This document shows positions 26,724 to 38,400 of a DNA stretch of 64,000 bases, piece by piece. The notes under the pieces are model-generated. The model was not told the DNA's origin. It worked only from the letters and a program-made list of their open reading frames with translations, and made no database searches. The DNA is from Coturnix japonica. Taxonomy: Eukaryota > Chordata > Aves > Galliformes > Phasianidae. The stretch covers positions 49,015,766-49,079,765 of the forward strand of contig NC_029516.1 in NCBI RefSeq assembly GCF_001577835.2, read 5' to 3'. Position numbers and translations under genes: made by a program. How positions within the stretch are numbered: position 1 is the first letter of the stretch; the number at the start of each line of letters is the position of its first letter.

Positions 26724-26857
26724 CTGCAATTCAGCGCCTCCTTGGTGTGATGACATCCAAGTGCTTACATCCCACTTCGGAAGGGAGCCCACGGTCACCC
26801 GACTGCTGTGTTTCCTAAGGGTGGTTCCTCTTCACTCTCCCTACTAGAGGTGCATCC
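26724..26857 (-). other. TMEM263: Predicted non-coding (or partly coding) TMEM263 exon
   Basis: A 134-nt segment has an acceptor TTCCTTTGCAG|GGATGC and a consensus donor TTGCAG|GTGAGTGC on the minus strand. It lies between the CpG-island exon and the first coding exon. It holds two minimal upstream ORFs (M-H-L-stop; ATG-TAA) and an ATG at 26756 that would run in frame into the annotated TMEM263 start. Existence and use of the exon are inferred from splice signals only; it might be optional. Confidence 0.55.
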
Positions 26858-28956
26858 CTGCAAAGGAAGAGAAAGCAAAACTCATGAGACATGATGGAAT
26901 TGTTAACTCTCCACCAACACCTAAGGCATCTGGAGGTGCAAAGATAAGGTTTTGCTTGAAGAATTAGATCATTCATTGATTAAAGCACCTTGGAAACAGC
27001 TAAGTCCAAGTCTCCTGTACTCTGAATCCACAGACACCAAGAATGCAACAGCAATGTTATTATCAGCATTGCAAGCATATGCAACTAGGCAAAGATTGAT
27101 CATAAGCCTGAATATATATTGATCATAATCCCTGGAATACAGGATCTTGAGCCCTGGTGCAGACAAACAGCCATGCAAAAAACACACGTAAGCTTCATCT
27201 GTTCTTATGTAAAGAAGGTGAAACAAATGTAGACCTTATGGGAAATTATGAACAAGAACACAAGTGACTGGATGCTTATTCCCCCCCTCTATGCTCACGA
27301 AGGCCTCCCACACCAAAAAAACCACAAACAACAAACCCACTTTTTCAGTTGGTTTTAAAGCAGAAAGCACACACTTCCATACTGTCACAATACAAACAGC
27401 TAGAAGCTACAACAATTTACACAGCTGGAAGAAAACAAGCAGCTCAGAAGTAGTTTTATGGTTGAGATATAATGCTGTAATAGGACCCTGAGTGAAGGCT
27501 CCAGGAAGCACTGGAGGTCCTTGTCCAGCCATGCATACATCCACATCCGAGCCACTAAACACCAGAATGTCTCACCAAATATATTCCTTTGCACAAGAGG
27601 TGTTAGGTCAGCTGTTTCCCCAGAGATGTTCTGCATCCACCTATAAGAGAAATGCTGCATTAATGACATTGTATGGAACAGGGTTACCACTGTGTTCCTG
27701 CCACGTGCCACAGTCCACTGCAAGGAGAAGCAATCAGCACAGCCTTCAGGAGCCTGGGCGTTATGGGATTCAGCTCCCTGAAACTCTAAGGACACAACCT
27801 CTCTTTCATGACCATGGATGGAGCTCCCGGACAGCAGCCGGCACTGATCGCCATCAGCCTTGTAGACATGGGTGCCACCTCCCTGCCTTCACGCAACGCT
27901 CACAGTGTCTCCCAGACTTTGCAGACAAACAGCCCCACTGTTAGGGCTCGGCAAACCCAGCCCAGCAGCCGCCACAGGAGCTGGCTTCTCTCAATGCCAC
28001 CGCTCAGACGTCTGTGGGCAGCAGCGCAACGACCCGAGGATGAGGCCAATTTTGCTTGGCAGCACTACGCTGCTCCAGCACCGGAACCATTCCCTAGGGA
28101 GAGCAGCGAGCAAACCGACCGTCCCAGCTCAGCACGGAGCCTGGAGGGGGCCGAGAAAGGCCCAGAGCTTTCCCAGAAGCCGTGCGGTGCCGCACACCGC
28201 AGTATCTGCGTGCTGAGCTCAGCTATAGTACATGCCCCGCTGGTTACACAGGAGCATGCCGCCTACAGCGGCTCGGGGCAGGCCGCCTCCGTTCTGCCTT
28301 CACCTTCCGCAGGGAACCACGTCTCCGCTCGGTGCCCGACCAGGCTGGGACCGCCGTGTCCGGGCCCGGGCCGTGCCACACGGCGTCCCCGGCTGGCTCA
28401 TACAGACAAAGCGAAGCGCTTCCAGGTTCCTCCCCGCGCAGCTCAGCTTCAGGAGCGGGTGGAAACGGAGATAAAGTTAAGCGGGAAACATCCCAACGCG
28501 GAGCAGCGTGTAAGGAAACGGGCAGCACCGGAGGCGGAGCGGCGCGTCCCCAACACGGACAAGTTTCGGGAGAGCAGAGCGAAGCGCTCCTGCCGCTGCT
28601 GCGAGGCTCGGGCGGAACGGCGGCCCCAGGCGCCACGCAGGAGGCGGCCCGCAGCCCGCCGGCACCCCGAGCCCCGCGGGCCGGCGCTGGGCGGCGGCAC
28701 TGACGTGGCACCGTGGCCGCGGCGGAGGGCCGGCTGCGGCGCTCCTTCCTCCCTCCTTCCCGTCCTCACGGCGCGGGGCCCCGGCAGGAAGCACAAAAGC
28801 TGCGCCCTCCGCGGGCCGGCGGCCCCGCTCGGCCGAGGCCCCCCGCCCGCTTCCCGTCCCCGAGCGGCAGAGGGAGGGCGGCAGAAACGCTCGACGGACG
28901 GTCGCCCCCCGCCCCGAAATAACGGCGGCGGCGATCCCCGCTCGGTGCCCACTCAC
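26858..28956 (-). other. TMEM263: TMEM263 first intron (predicted)
   Basis: Single-copy DNA on the left grades into the promoter CpG island from about 28.2 kb. The long open frames here on both strands, up to 548 codons, reflect GC-rich, stop-poor sequence and show no protein similarity that I recognise. Confidence 0.55.
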
Positions 28957-29260
28957 CGCTCGTCGCAGCGGGCACGCCGCGACCCGACCCGGCCCGGCGG
29001 AGACTTTACTCCCGCGCCGTCCTCCGCTGCCGACGTGGCGCCCTCCGCCGCCCGCCCCGTCGGCGCCCGCAGACCCCGCCCCAGCGCCCGGCGCGGCCCC
29101 TCGGCGGGCGGGGGGCGCGCAGGCGCCGCCACTCCCGCCCCCTGCCCGGCCCGCGGCTCCGGGCCGCCGCGCCGCCCCCGGTGCCTTTCGGGAGGGTCGG
29201 AGCTCCCGCAGAGCCACGCGGCGCCTTCGTTCAGTCCGGGGGGGTGGCGACCCCCGAGGT
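28230..29260. promoter_or_regulatory. TMEM263: CpG island at the TMEM263 promoter
   Basis: About 1 kb of dense CpG and GC-rich sequence lies at the 5' end of TMEM263, with a donor-bearing exon inside it. I see no TATA box. A CR1 3' end sits about 230 bp beyond its upstream edge. Confidence 0.85.
28957..29150 (-). other. TMEM263: TMEM263 exon 1, non-coding; 5' end approximate
   Basis: On the minus strand GCGACGAGCG|GTGAGTGGGC is a near-perfect donor in the middle of the CpG island. It fits the first exon of TMEM263. The right boundary given is only a guess at the transcription start. Confidence 0.5.
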
Positions 29261-29489
29261 CGGGGAAGGCGAATCAGCGGGTCCTGAGCGGACTTGGCTC
29301 CTGCGCTGGAAGCAGGTCCGTGTTCCCTGCTCTGCCCCTGCTCTTCCTCCAGACGCGGGGATCCCGGGGCTGCCGAGCGTCCCTTGCCTTGAGGCCCTGT
29401 CTGCCATACTTGACACGCAGGCACATCTCTTCGTGTCCACTATTTCCCCCATAAGGCAGCCAGTCCCCCATAACCCTTACATCACGAGG

Positions 29490-29580
29490 CACCCAGCGGC
29501 CGACAACCCTGCTTGAGCCAGGGGGTTTGGAACTCGGTGATCCTTAAGGTCCCTTCCAACCCAAGCGGTTCTGTGATCTG
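29490..29580 (+). mobile_element. CR1 LINE 3'-end remnant
   Basis: GACAACCCTGCTTGAGCCAG leads into CTTAAGGTCCCTTCCAACCC and GGTTCTGTGATCTG, the forward CR1 3' end with a decayed ATTCTRTG tail. It is the only plus-oriented CR1 that I see. It is very short and 5'-truncated. Confidence 0.88.
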
Positions 29581-30834
29581 AAAACTCTTCACCTGCTGTG
29601 ATCTGAAAATGAAAGGCACCGCAGTGAGAGAAACCTCTTCTTCAGATTCTGAAAGACGCGGGGTGGAGCAGAGGAGTGTATCAGCCAAGTGCTGTGTGTG
29701 AGTGGGCGGCCTGCACACCCCGAGCCCCAAAGCAGCAGTGCCCTGGGACGCAGCTCTGCAGGCACAACAGGAGCACAGGGATGCGGCCCTGCTGCTCCCA
29801 CACACACACCTCGGCTGATGGGAGAGCTGGGCTGCAGGGATGGCACCTCTTCTCATTTCGTTTTTCATGCATGGAAGCATTACATCGTCACTGATCTCCA
29901 AAGGAGAGACACCACTCACATATATACAGCGTCTTCATTGCGTATGAGGAGACATGCTTACTTAAGTGTGATGTCTGTCCTGCAGCTGCATCTTGTCTCA
30001 TAGAAAACAAAACTGTCTGCTAGGAGCACTGGGTGACTGCAACGCATGGGGAAAGAAAGTCAGAGAGACACATGGTTCTGGTGATGGTTCAGAAGGTAAC
30101 AGGTCACATTCTGTGCAACTGAGAGGATGCTCAGGTGGGCACTGAAAAACCTGGAACAAAATTTCTCCTTACTAAGTATTACTTAACTGAACGATATCTA
30201 TTCATTAAGTTGAATATATTCATTAAGTTTTGTTGCCTAGACCACAGAAAGGCTTCATATCTGTCAAAGTGCAATGGGGAATTTAAAAATGTACCTTTGA
30301 TAGGAAAATGACCAAAGTAATTGAAGCAATTTCCCAGAGTACAAATTAAATTCTAATAGGAAAAAGCATTGTTCCTTCTATCACGCTTTTTTTTTTTTAC
30401 ATTAGCAGCAATTATTTGATATTCCAGTCTTACAAATATGAGCAGTCATGAGTAGCATGAGCAACGTTTGCTGCAACAAATGAGCCTGGAAAGGTCAGCT
30501 CCCTGCCTTAGATAAATAAGGTGAGCAGTAACAGTGCTGTTTAGTCTCGTAGGTGTGGTGTGCTGCACAGAAGCATGGCAACTCTTATTATTATTCTTTT
30601 AATCCTCTTTTAAACAAGCCCTTCTTGCTGTTTCCCATCTGTTTGCTCTGCTTCCTCGTGTGTACGCATCACGTCTCGCTGTGTGTTAATAAGGCTGAAG
30701 GTTGACTGAGAGTTGGGTGTGTGCTTGCCCACTTTTGGAGCTTCTGAAGAAAACTGCTGGCATGGAAACCTCCCCCGACAGACTGACATCTCAAATAACA
30801 AGCTATCAGGTCTTCCTAGAGCCTTCTCAGCTCT
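29581..30834. other. Intergenic sequence
   Basis: Single-copy DNA upstream of TMEM263 with no gene or recognisable repeat. Confidence 0.6.
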
Positions 30835-31590
30835 CACAGCCCCGGCTCTCTCAGCCTATCATCACAGGAGAGCTGTTCTACCCCTTGGATCATGTTTGTG
30901 GCCCTCCTCTGGATGTGCTCCAACAGGTCCACGTCTCTCCCATACTGAGGACTCCACAGCAGGTGACGTCTTACCAGTATAGAGAAGAAGGCCAGGATCC
31001 CCTCCCTCACCCTGCTGGCCATGCAGCTTTAGATGCAGCCCAAGATACGGTTGGCATTGTGGGTTGTGTGGGCACATTGTTTGCTCATGTCCAGCTGCCA
31101 TCCACCAGTACCCCCAAGTCCTTTTTAGCAAGGCTGTGCTCCATCCTTACATCCTCCAGCTTGTATTGATAGTGGAAGTTGCCACAACCCAGGTGCAAGA
31201 CTTTGCACTTGGGTTTGTTGAATCTCATGAGGTTCTCCTGTGCCCACTGCTTAGCCTGTCTGGGTAACTCTGGGTGGCATCCCATCCCTCAGGCATGTTG
31301 GTCGCTCCATACAGCTTGATGTCACTGACAAACTTGCTGAGGACGCACTTGATCCCACTGTTGATGCCACCGATGAAGATACTAAAGAGCACCGGTCCCA
31401 GTACTGACCCCCGAGGGATGCCACCTATCACTGGTCTCCACCTGGACATTGAGCCATTGACCACTACTTTCCAGGTACAATCTTGTAACCAGTTCCTCAT
31501 CCATCAAACAGTCCACTTGTCAAATCCATATATTTCCAGTTTGGAGAGAAAGATGCTATGGGAGACCATGTTTCAGGTCTGTGCCTCACA
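30835..31590 (-). mobile_element. CR1 LINE fragment with decayed reverse-transcriptase sequence
   Basis: Minus-strand translation gives CR1 ORF2 reverse-transcriptase text in order: SRWRPVIGGIPRGSVLGPVL, FSIFIGGINSGIKCVLSKF, then WAQENLMRFNKPKCKVLHLG and, in other frames, RRATNMIQGVEQL. The catalytic F-A-D-D box reads F-V-S-D. Frame changes separate the blocks, so the copy is dead. Neither the 5' end nor the normal 3' tail is present, so it is an internal fragment. It is the longest CR1 copy in the window. Confidence 0.92.
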
Positions 31591-34300
31591 CAAGGCACAA
31601 ACTTGACTGTATTCAGGTAGAAGCTGCTTCTTAGCATCATATCCAGACTGAATTATCAGTTCCTACAGATGGGTGTTGAGAAGGGAGACCCTAAAGCACT
31701 CATGAAATATTTCTAAAATTCATAATAATTTAACCACTGCAAGTGATAGGACTTGAAGCTATTATACAGACTATGGTTTAATTAAATACTCATGGGTTTC
31801 CTGCTGCTATTTGTATCTTTGACCTGAAGGTATATTCACAGAGGTCAATCCCTGTAGCCTATACAAGCTGTAGAGGTAGAGGCGGACACCCCTCTGTGTC
31901 CCTACATGGGTTGCCCTGTTTCACCTTGGGACTCTCCTCCTCTCTAGGCTCTCTCTGGAACAAACCTGGTTGTTGCCTTGAAAAAGAGATCTGGTTTTTC
32001 CTCAGAGCATACTGCACTTCCTTGGCTGTAAAACCACTGCTCTGTCCAGCTGTGACACAGCCCTCCCAGTAGTGCAGGCATTTGAGGCTCCAAAATGACA
32101 CAAGCTGCGTCTTAGCACGATGTGGCATGTTGGTATACAAGGGAATGGACTTGTTGTAGAAACCCCATCCATTTCTGCTGGCTGGAGAGAGAGGACCCAG
32201 AGAGATGAAACCTGCCAGGCTAAAGCTGGATTGTGGTGCAGAGCCCTTTCTGTGCAGAATGGTATACGTCAGCTGAGACCATAGTCAAATGGGAATAAGC
32301 CTATGTGAGGATTAGTGCATCTAAGCAAGATATTCAACAAAAGTGCTTCCCAACTGCAAGCACGGATGCCTTTTTCTCCTAATCTAACTAAGCCCTGATG
32401 ACATAAAGCATTAAACAAACCTGATGCTTGAGCACAGTCAAATGTATTAAGTCAGGGATGGCTCATATGGTCTCAGCCTTCTACTTACACACAGTTAAAT
32501 ATGGAGCAGTGTGACTGGCTCATGGCAACACGTGGAATGAGATCTATCTGTACAAATCTGTCAGCTGGAGGTCCAGATCTTCTAATGAAACCAGCAGATG
32601 GCATTCGTACACTGCAGGCTTCCCTGCTCTGCACCTTTTGCAGCTACACAGTCCCTTCTCCCTTTATTAGGGGAGATTGCTTGCACGAGAGTATCTCCCA
32701 GATCAGTGCAGAGCTTTGTTTTCATAAGGGTAGGAGCATTTCCTGTACGCTGTCCAACCTGATAAATTACTGGTCAGTGAGGATTAGATATGTTATCCCA
32801 GAGATTAACATTTAAATTAGATCTCAGAGAAATAAGCTGCTATATGCGATCTGTCATTTCTGCAGCACTTTGGTGAAAGCTGGGAGGTTTCTTAGCAGCT
32901 GCCATCTCTTACTCTTTCCTCTGACCTGCTCAAAGCCATGTCATTATTTGGAGTTCTCAAGATGGAACAGAGCTTTTACAGTCTGTAGGAACCACAAGGT
33001 GGCCTGGTGGGAGGTGTTCCTGCCTATAGCAGGGGGGCTGGAACTACGTGGTCTTCAAAGAAAGCAGTTGGAAGTAGCTGAGGTTTGACTGTTTAGCACA
33101 TTGCAGCTCTAATTACAATAAACTGAAACAGTGGGAGCTGAGTTTTAAACCGTTTCTGATGTGACAAGGGATGCTGGTCAGTACCTGAAGGCAAAATGAT
33201 CGTCGAGTTTCACACAGGCCAACTGAAGAGATGTCAAAAGCCAAACAAGGGGCTTGAAATACTCTCAGAAGAAATGCAAACATATATGTATTTGCCTTAT
33301 GCACGTCTTCTAAAAGGCACGGTGATGGCAGAGACCAACGTTTTAAGGTGAAGTTGGGCCCTACATTCTTTCTTATGTCATTGGGAGTAAAGATTTTAGC
33401 AACTTAAAGATTAGGCTTTACATGAGAATAGCTCAGAAGATCAAATGATGGATGGGAGGAAAAAGAAGCCCCTGCTCAAACTTCCCAATGTGTAAATCCA
33501 ATATTAATTTCAGAGCTTCAATGGGAAACCTGTGACAGGAATGAAGCTAGAGAGTGCAGTACTTGTGCACATAGCTAGATGGCTGTAATGGCACACTGGG
33601 AACGGCCGCACTCCCTAATTCATCGCAGGCTGCTTCATGTTTCCTTTGATATGAGACGGTCTTTTCTGTATTCACTTTTTTTGACATTTTTATCACACAC
33701 AACCTCCATCCACATTCTTTTTTTTTCATAGAAATACTCCAAGTAAATCAGCTTTCAGATTTGTATCAAATAATCTTCGGCAATGACAATTTTAAGCTGC
33801 AGCTGTTTCACTTTTAAGGAAGATGTGTTTATTTCCTCTGCTTAGTTGCTCCTTCTCCATGCAGAAGTATAGACATTACAAAATGATCAGGGAAATAAAT
33901 ACACACATTTAGAAAAACATATTTTTAAAGAGAATTTTCTATTTTTCTGGCAGGTGACCTGTTTGATCACCACTTTATAGCCTTAGAGAGAACGATGTCT
34001 TAAGAGCTCTGGCAGTACCTTGGGGCAGTAAACTGGCACAAAAGGAAACCTAACACAAAGGCAAGAGGAGCACTGGGGGGGTTGGATACATCTTAGCGGC
34101 TCCCGCAGGCATCTCCACTTCTTGTTTTTGGGGGAGGGGGTGGCGGGGGGTTCCTGTGAGTGTGTTGGTTTAAAAGATTAAGATTTGCAATCTGCACGGA
34201 GAGGAGAGTTCTTGCTGAAGTCTGTATACCAAAGCTGGCTGTGAATTGAAGAACTGCTGTAATTAGATTACTGTAAATACAATAAGAAACTCACTCCTGG
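31591..34300. other. Intergenic sequence
   Basis: Single-copy AT-rich DNA. A 93-codon minus-strand frame at 31859-32140 matches nothing I recognise. G-rich runs occur near 34.07-34.15 kb. Confidence 0.55.
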
Positions 34301-34399
34301 TGGTCTGGGGAGGGGTGTCATAGGGCACTGGAGAATTGTGCTGGCAGGATTTGGGACAGTTTGACTGAAAGCAGAGAACACAATCTCAAAATCCTTTTA

Positions 34400-35420
34400 A
34401 TCTTCCCCCCCCTCCATTCCCCTCCCTGTTCTTTGGGGATTTGTTTGTCATTAAGCAACAGTCAAAAGATTAAGGAAGTATAAAACGACATTAAAGCTCC
34501 CAAGTACTTCTATAAAATTATCAGTGCCGGTGCTGCCTTCAGCAAGGACTTCTTCTGCCAAGACTTTGGAGAGCTGGATGCAATGACAAGGCAAGCTCAG
34601 CTCTGAGAGGCCACAAAAGCAAACTCATGAGCTCGGGCCATTGTCGTGCTTTCTGCAAGCGCCTCTGCCGGACAGTCGCCCAACGCGCGGTGGCTGTTGC
34701 TATGTTTCTGCGCTCAACAAGCTTAAACTTTGCACGGCCCATGCAAAACTAATTTGAGTCAATTTGTCTACATCATTTCAACAATCGTCCCGTGCATTTT
34801 GAATCCGTACATACAACGCTGCATGATAAAGGCCCACCAAGCAGATGCCGACTGCTCATTCTGCCGTGGCCTGGCTGTTGCTAGCTCTTCACCATGGTTT
34901 CTCCATATCCTAGTGACAATGTTAGTTTTTCGGTGGTGAGGTTAAGTCTGTGCCTGGCTAGTTCAGACTTTTCTTTACAGAGGACGGCTCCTATAACAAC
35001 TGCCGGCTCTAAGCCTGACCTTTAAAAATGAAACGGGGGAGTGTTAACTGGAGTAAGTTTTTTCTTAATCTCCCGAGAGAGTTCAAAGGGACGCAGGGAG
35101 ATTTTGTGAGCAAAGTTTCAAGCCTGCACAAGAAAGACACAGATACCAGAAGCAGTTATCAGAAGAAAAGCTGATCTAACTCGTTTAACAATTGAAGAGT
35201 TTCAGTGTAATGGGTTTGGATTCGCTCGCAAACATTCACTTTGTGAGACGGTTTAATTTTTGATACTGAAATCAAATGAGAATAAAGCAGCTGCACTCTG
35301 TGCCTGGGCAATATAACGGGATGATTTGCAGCTGGTGCAAATCAGTCGAGCTGCAGAGGGAATCAGCTGCGTTATCCTGTTTTCTACCAGCTGAGGACTT
35401 TGAGAGCAGAGCGTCGTGTT
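34400..35420. promoter_or_regulatory. Candidate conserved non-coding element with POU/bHLH motifs
   Basis: About 1 kb of repeat-free intergenic DNA is rich in octamer-like, TAAT and CAGCTG motifs. It retains CpG dinucleotides (for example CCCAACGCGCGG near 34.68 kb), unlike its surroundings. At 35322-35344 nine-bp arms TGATTTGCA and TGCAAATCA flank GCTGG, and four CAGCTG E-boxes fall within 106 bp. Conservation cannot be tested here, so enhancer status is a guess. Confidence 0.3.
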
Positions 35421-38400
35421 TGGAAGACTTTCATAAGTAAAAGAGAAAGAAGGAGTAGTAAAAAATAAACCTCATCCTCATGTGTGATAAATCCCATAAG
35501 AGGCATTAAGATGCATGTGTTCTGCAGTGAGAAAAAGCCTATAATTAATGCCTTTATTATTCCTGGATTGCCTTTATATTTGCCTGCAAGCCTGTGCTGA
35601 AAAAGGATTACCTGACGAGTCCTGACAGATTGGAGCCCTGTACAACTCCAGGGACTGGCTGGCTGTTCCTCTTTCTCTAACGAACTATTGGGGATTCTTT
35701 GCTGGACCCACCAAAATGGCGACCATTTTCCTATAGCAAAATTGGAGATCATGTTCATTTTTCACAGGGTTCCCTAAAACAACATAACTCTGCCAAAGTT
35801 GCTAAAACCGATTTTGTTTAAGCCCCAGTGTTTTAGCTATTTTTTTCTTTTTAATTAATTTTCTGGTAGAAAAGGTTGGTCTGAGCTTGGGCACGTGCTG
35901 ATGGTGGTGCTGTGAAGTGCTGCAGCACTATCAAAACTGCTGAATTTTGGCATGGAGATGCAGGTTCTTGGTGTAAATTCAGGGGTGGTAAGCCGTGCAC
36001 CTGTATGAAATCCAGGAGATCTGTGTATGCTATTGACAATACAGCCAGTCAATCAAATAAAAGAGATAAAAGTGGGCCAACTGCAGCAAGGTTTATCAAA
36101 AGGCTTAAGAGGAGTTAGTCCTTAGTTAACAGTTAACACATCTAGCAATATCTGCAGAACCTATCTGAGATGTGTCTGGTGGGAGCCTGCAGGACCCAAT
36201 TCTTTCAGCCTCTGACTTTTCTTTTCTCACATGGGAACGGGTTATTTGCAGAGCTGGGCACTGAGCATCCCACCAGCACAACCCCCAGCACTGTGAATTC
36301 ACCACCACCAGTGGAGTTCAGTTGAAGAAGCCAACCAGTCACAAATACCACAACAACAAAAAAAAGTGAAAGTTTGCCAGATTTTTTTTCCTCAGAAATG
36401 GAAGAAATCCCTGTAGGAAGCCTTGGACTGCCAAAGCCACTCTCAAATGACACTTTGTTCAGACAGCTCTGGAGGAAGCAGCCCTGTGAGAGCACCAAAG
36501 CAGTGCTGGGAATAATAAATATCAGGCAAATCTGTCTGTCATAAAGAAGATAAGAATAAAAGGTAGCAGCAAAGACTGGACAAGGTTAAAGGGAGAAGAT
36601 TTTGGCTCTTAGTTTCTAAATAGGGATGCAGCTGATGAAGGCACCTGAGAGAGACTTTTGAGAGTGGGAGCCAGAATGAGGGACAGGGAGGACACGCTGG
36701 TGCAAGGAGCAAGGCTAAGGTTCAAAGCATAGCATGAACAGCCACAGCCCAGTTACCTCAGGCTTGATGCATGAGCACTATAGTTGATGTCTCTAGGGAG
36801 GAAGCTTTACTAGGATGGTCATCCATCCTTTGGGCAACTTGTGAGGAGCAGGGCAGGAGCCTGTCAGGAGCTTCTGTCACAGTCTTCATGGGAGAAGTGC
36901 TCTGTCACAGGAGAAAGCAGGACATTAGCCTTCAGACCAGAGTTCTTTGGAGGCATCATGGCCATGTGGGCAAGTGGAAATGGTTCCTCATCTGCCAAAA
37001 GATGAAAATATGATGGGCATCTGTGGAAAGTGGATTTGTTTTCGTGGGATACCTCTGTTCTATATGTTGACTCCGAAATTCTCACAGAAAACTGGGTTTA
37101 TACTGAATAATTTTCCCCATACCCTGTCCTGTCCCTTCACTGTGCCTCAAGCTTTGGCAAGGCACAATGCTGAGTTCATAGGCACTGCCCAAAGCATGTC
37201 CAGCATGCTACAGTGGATGTGTTTTCTATACTGCACACTGAACACCAACACTACTCTTATTAACGCACACAGCCCCTCATATTTGGACTGTGCAAACTGC
37301 TCCTAACAGCTCCTTTCCCCTCTTTGTTCAAACAAACAATGGCCTTTGGAAATTTATTTTAATGCTGCTGAGACCGAATTGTTATTTAATTTAACAAATG
37401 AATAATTCTCCCTTCCGAATCCCCATTTAGCTCCGTGTGTATATTACTTAATAGCTTATCTATACACCCAACAAATTCTTTCTCATCTGAAGGTATACAA
37501 TGTGTGACCCCTTGCTTGTACAGCAGATTAGTGGAGGGAAAGGGGGATATGGCTCCTCTCTTCTTCCCCATCTTTCCATAAGCAGAGAGGACATACTCTG
37601 GCTTCCTATAGACACACTTGCCAGCTTTATTTGGCCAGGAGATACCACATTTGAAGTTGTCTCTGGGAAGAACATTTCTGATAGGGAGTGAAATGCAGGA
37701 AACACATTTGCACCATTAACCCCTGCTGATGGAGTATATGATGAAGTTAGTTTGCAGAATTTAACTTAAAAGAAGTTACTACTTTTTCTGTTTGCTCTAT
37801 GTATTGGTGATTTATGTTGATGAGGACCAGTTAACTCTCCACAGCCTCCAGTCTGCAGCCTCTGCATACCTGAGGAGCTACACTAGAGGCTGCACAGTAG
37901 GACCCACCGTGTCAAACTGTAAATAAACTGAAAACACTGAACTCTGTGAAAAGAGCCCCTCCTCCAACTTACCCCACGAAAGACAGCACCAAAAGCATTC
38001 TTGTATTTAGGTAAAAATATGAGGCCTAAGCAGTTAAAAGCCTCCCCTAATCTATTTTCCTCCAATTCTTTCCACCTCTAAGAAGCTTGTGGAGTTAGTT
38101 GCCGATTAACATTCAGGAAGATTGTACTCTGCCTCCAGTTCATTGCTCTCTTGTTGGCTTATTGTTATTCAGAGCCCATTTATTGTAGATGAGCCATTCA
38201 TTTTCCTCTAATTGGATGGGATTGGATTTCACTTTCATTGTTGGATGCACTGAAAACCCGGGAGGGGCTGCAGGGATCAGCTCAGGGTTGGGGAGATTTA
38301 ACTGAGCACAAAGTTTAGGTTGCAGCTGAAAGAAATCACAGGTTTTTATATTTTATTTTATTTTATTTTATTTTATTTTATTTTATCTTTTACATGTAAA

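Noticed and set aside
27808-29454. A 548-codon plus-strand open frame antisense to the TMEM263 5' end
   Set aside because: It spans the CpG island, where stop codons are rare by composition. The translation is low-complexity Arg/Pro/Ala/Gly-rich text with no domain, and similar long frames exist on the other strand.
34073-34151. G-rich runs considered as a G-quadruplex
   Set aside because: Only three close G-runs lie together, with a fourth run more than 40 bp away; the case is too weak to report as a structure.
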